A DNA stretch of 22,629 nt, taken from Campylobacteraceae bacterium. Its GTDB lineage: Bacteria; Campylobacterota; Campylobacteria; Campylobacterales; Sulfurovaceae. Position numbers and translations under genes: made by a program. Positions 22,601 to 22,629 of the stretch are shown here, one piece after another (within the stretch, counting starts at the first letter, position 1; every line of letters starts with the position of its first letter). The notes under the pieces were generated by a model that was not told the DNA's origin, searched no databases, and saw only the letters and a program-made list of their open reading frames with translations. Where the stretch lies: NCBI GenBank assembly GCA_027081065.1, contig JALWLW010000025.1, forward strand, positions 1 to 22,629. Reading direction: 5' to 3'.

Positions 22601-22629
22601 GTTCTTCTCTTCAACATTCAACGACTTTT
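19622..22629 (-). CDS. SMC/MukB-like coiled-coil ATPase, truncated at the window edge
   Basis: The frame is open to the window edge; about 1000 residues are visible. A TTG at 22621 could be read as a start, but it has no ribosome binding site. Residues about 20-340 and 405-720 are long coiled coils with a globular insertion between (about 340-400, with tryptophan and prolines). A C-terminal ABC head follows: a degenerate signature SSTGGT at 907-912, a Walker B FFLILDE with Asp940 and Glu941, and SRLHSHN as D-loop. No Walker A is seen; it should lie in the missing N-terminus. The visible part contains no cysteine, so a Rad50-type zinc hook is excluded. The architecture fits MukB/MksB/JetC or DUF3584-type ATPases acting on DNA. 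Partner genes would be to the right. By eye, GAG is used about as often as GAA, unlike the neighbours, which suggests an acquired gene. Confidence 0.7.
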   Translation of the reverse strand, partial: KSLNVEEKNIEFNYQAYMDEIKKFQESYLFFRKFEKESDKIAKSFKVQEELLAVEATIEELYANMRYRKEVEVGLLEEQKSRLARLKELEAKLIVQKEQKQKSLNRVRERFAKEIATLENEIKEIEQLKLKFAPEIYKTQEALFAKLPFLEKEQGQKLQQLTLLEADVIDALKSVEQEIRDLTFKRDNDLQQQKRLKLEQVKAEFVEKLAQEKERLNSELEHTQHRIESQVSNLKVQIEEEELSLELQKSKANELHNHYREKLNLFRDEQFRAKKSFQEKIEGEEEQERTLKKRLKIFEEKREELKLNKEKEQKLLAQNLWRERQYYNNIIKEKKSILFTKEGSFKAFLQQSGISWERELYPFMDSSLLSMSEEALSPKILNDEMPLGIELDTSSLKQIPTREEAEESIREAKVKKQQLLQFYKEEKRNIENQYNKELREIERERKEVEQNLKEVAQKIEAYKQEITKISTIVIPEYEAKLEEEKQKEVKVVAQTIEAISEKLKSYKEQVNKLNQELKAFIKRQQEELRAYQEKLKEEQKKEEAQVASWLQDEVKKINKLIDEKKKSQDSLSTSELIKELKASLKQLKEEIQKSRSAEYYLKEYQEKREFIDSYSRKKSRLIMSQQNRLNLENKLTQKQDEILKSATVNQEAIVTVTKEIKKLEDGLEKVKTLNLESIEPKESSLYLSELIEKKRESNIRNKELRVTLKELLSQINSLKNNPFTDISFRIENFSTFSKLSEDFETLERLSELKDFKEKKIEILKETTNEKYFNFIKSEIPSKLGSLSHSEDKFQEQVRKINKNLATIDFSIVKGIKINPEIGNKRSIMTLLGEMNRFVQNISITNTKESLFFDQPKTNQDLQKIATLLSEIKETLKGGAITLLDTIDLSLEFVENGTKKSNVTQIKNESSTGGTILLKMALAVSILGLYTQEKESTFFLILDEVSRLHSHNQDLLRAFANSRGFRVVFVTPEPVYAKPDEIKYYKFRRREDNRFEVVGLNV

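Overview
The window looks like an AT-rich chromosome segment from a Campylobacterota (epsilonproteobacterial) genome, probably a Sulfurovum- or Sulfurimonas-like organism. I infer this from gene content and order (trxA-trxB-dapB-purF, ilvE, an SPFH protein, fused hisIE, a small class I cytochrome c), from the low GC, and from promoters that usually show a -10 box without a recognisable -35. No rRNA, tRNA, CRISPR array or insertion sequence was recognised.

Layout. Positions 1-1057 hold a small lipoprotein gene, a convergent VF530/DUF2132 gene and the decayed remains of a MazF/PemK-type toxin gene. A phytanoyl-CoA dioxygenase-family gene follows (1058-1840). From 1963 to 5573 runs a housekeeping block on the + strand: thioredoxin, thioredoxin reductase, dapB and purF; dapB and purF are 1 nt apart. 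Convergent to it is an exported SH3/NlpC-P60 peptidoglycan hydrolase (5584-6915, minus). A minus-strand cluster ilvE - SPFH membrane protein - hisIE (9918 to 7121) follows. From 10047 the + strand carries an AsmA-like membrane-anchored protein, a cytochrome c, an aldehyde dehydrogenase, a DUF420 membrane protein, a DUF523 (TudS-like) protein and a BCP-type peroxiredoxin, with one small minus-strand hypothetical gene (14640-14861) between the last two. From 15372 to the right edge everything is on the minus strand: PBP1A, a BioF-family enzyme and a Fic protein form one tightly packed operon, then comes a 68-residue hypothetical protein, then a very large coiled-coil SMC/MukB-like ATPase cut by the window edge.

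How the genes work together. TrxA and TrxB form the thioredoxin system, which would supply electrons to the BCP peroxiredoxin. DapB (lysine and diaminopimelate), PBP1A and the NlpC/P60 hydrolase all bear on peptidoglycan. HisIE, IlvE, PurF and the BioF-like enzyme are amino-acid, purine and cofactor biosynthesis. The core part is compact: two convergent gene pairs share a perfect inverted repeat that overlaps the stop codons.

The most unusual parts are: the truncated cysteine-free SMC-like ATPase at the right edge (last gene of an operon whose partners lie outside the window); an intrinsic terminator placed directly against the Shine-Dalgarno sequence of the DUF420 gene, with a possible 4-codon Met-Leu-Val-Leu leader; PurF with two of four Fe-S ligand cysteines replaced by serine; the toxin pseudogene at 786-1013; and a class II Fic gene heading the bioF-PBP1A operon.
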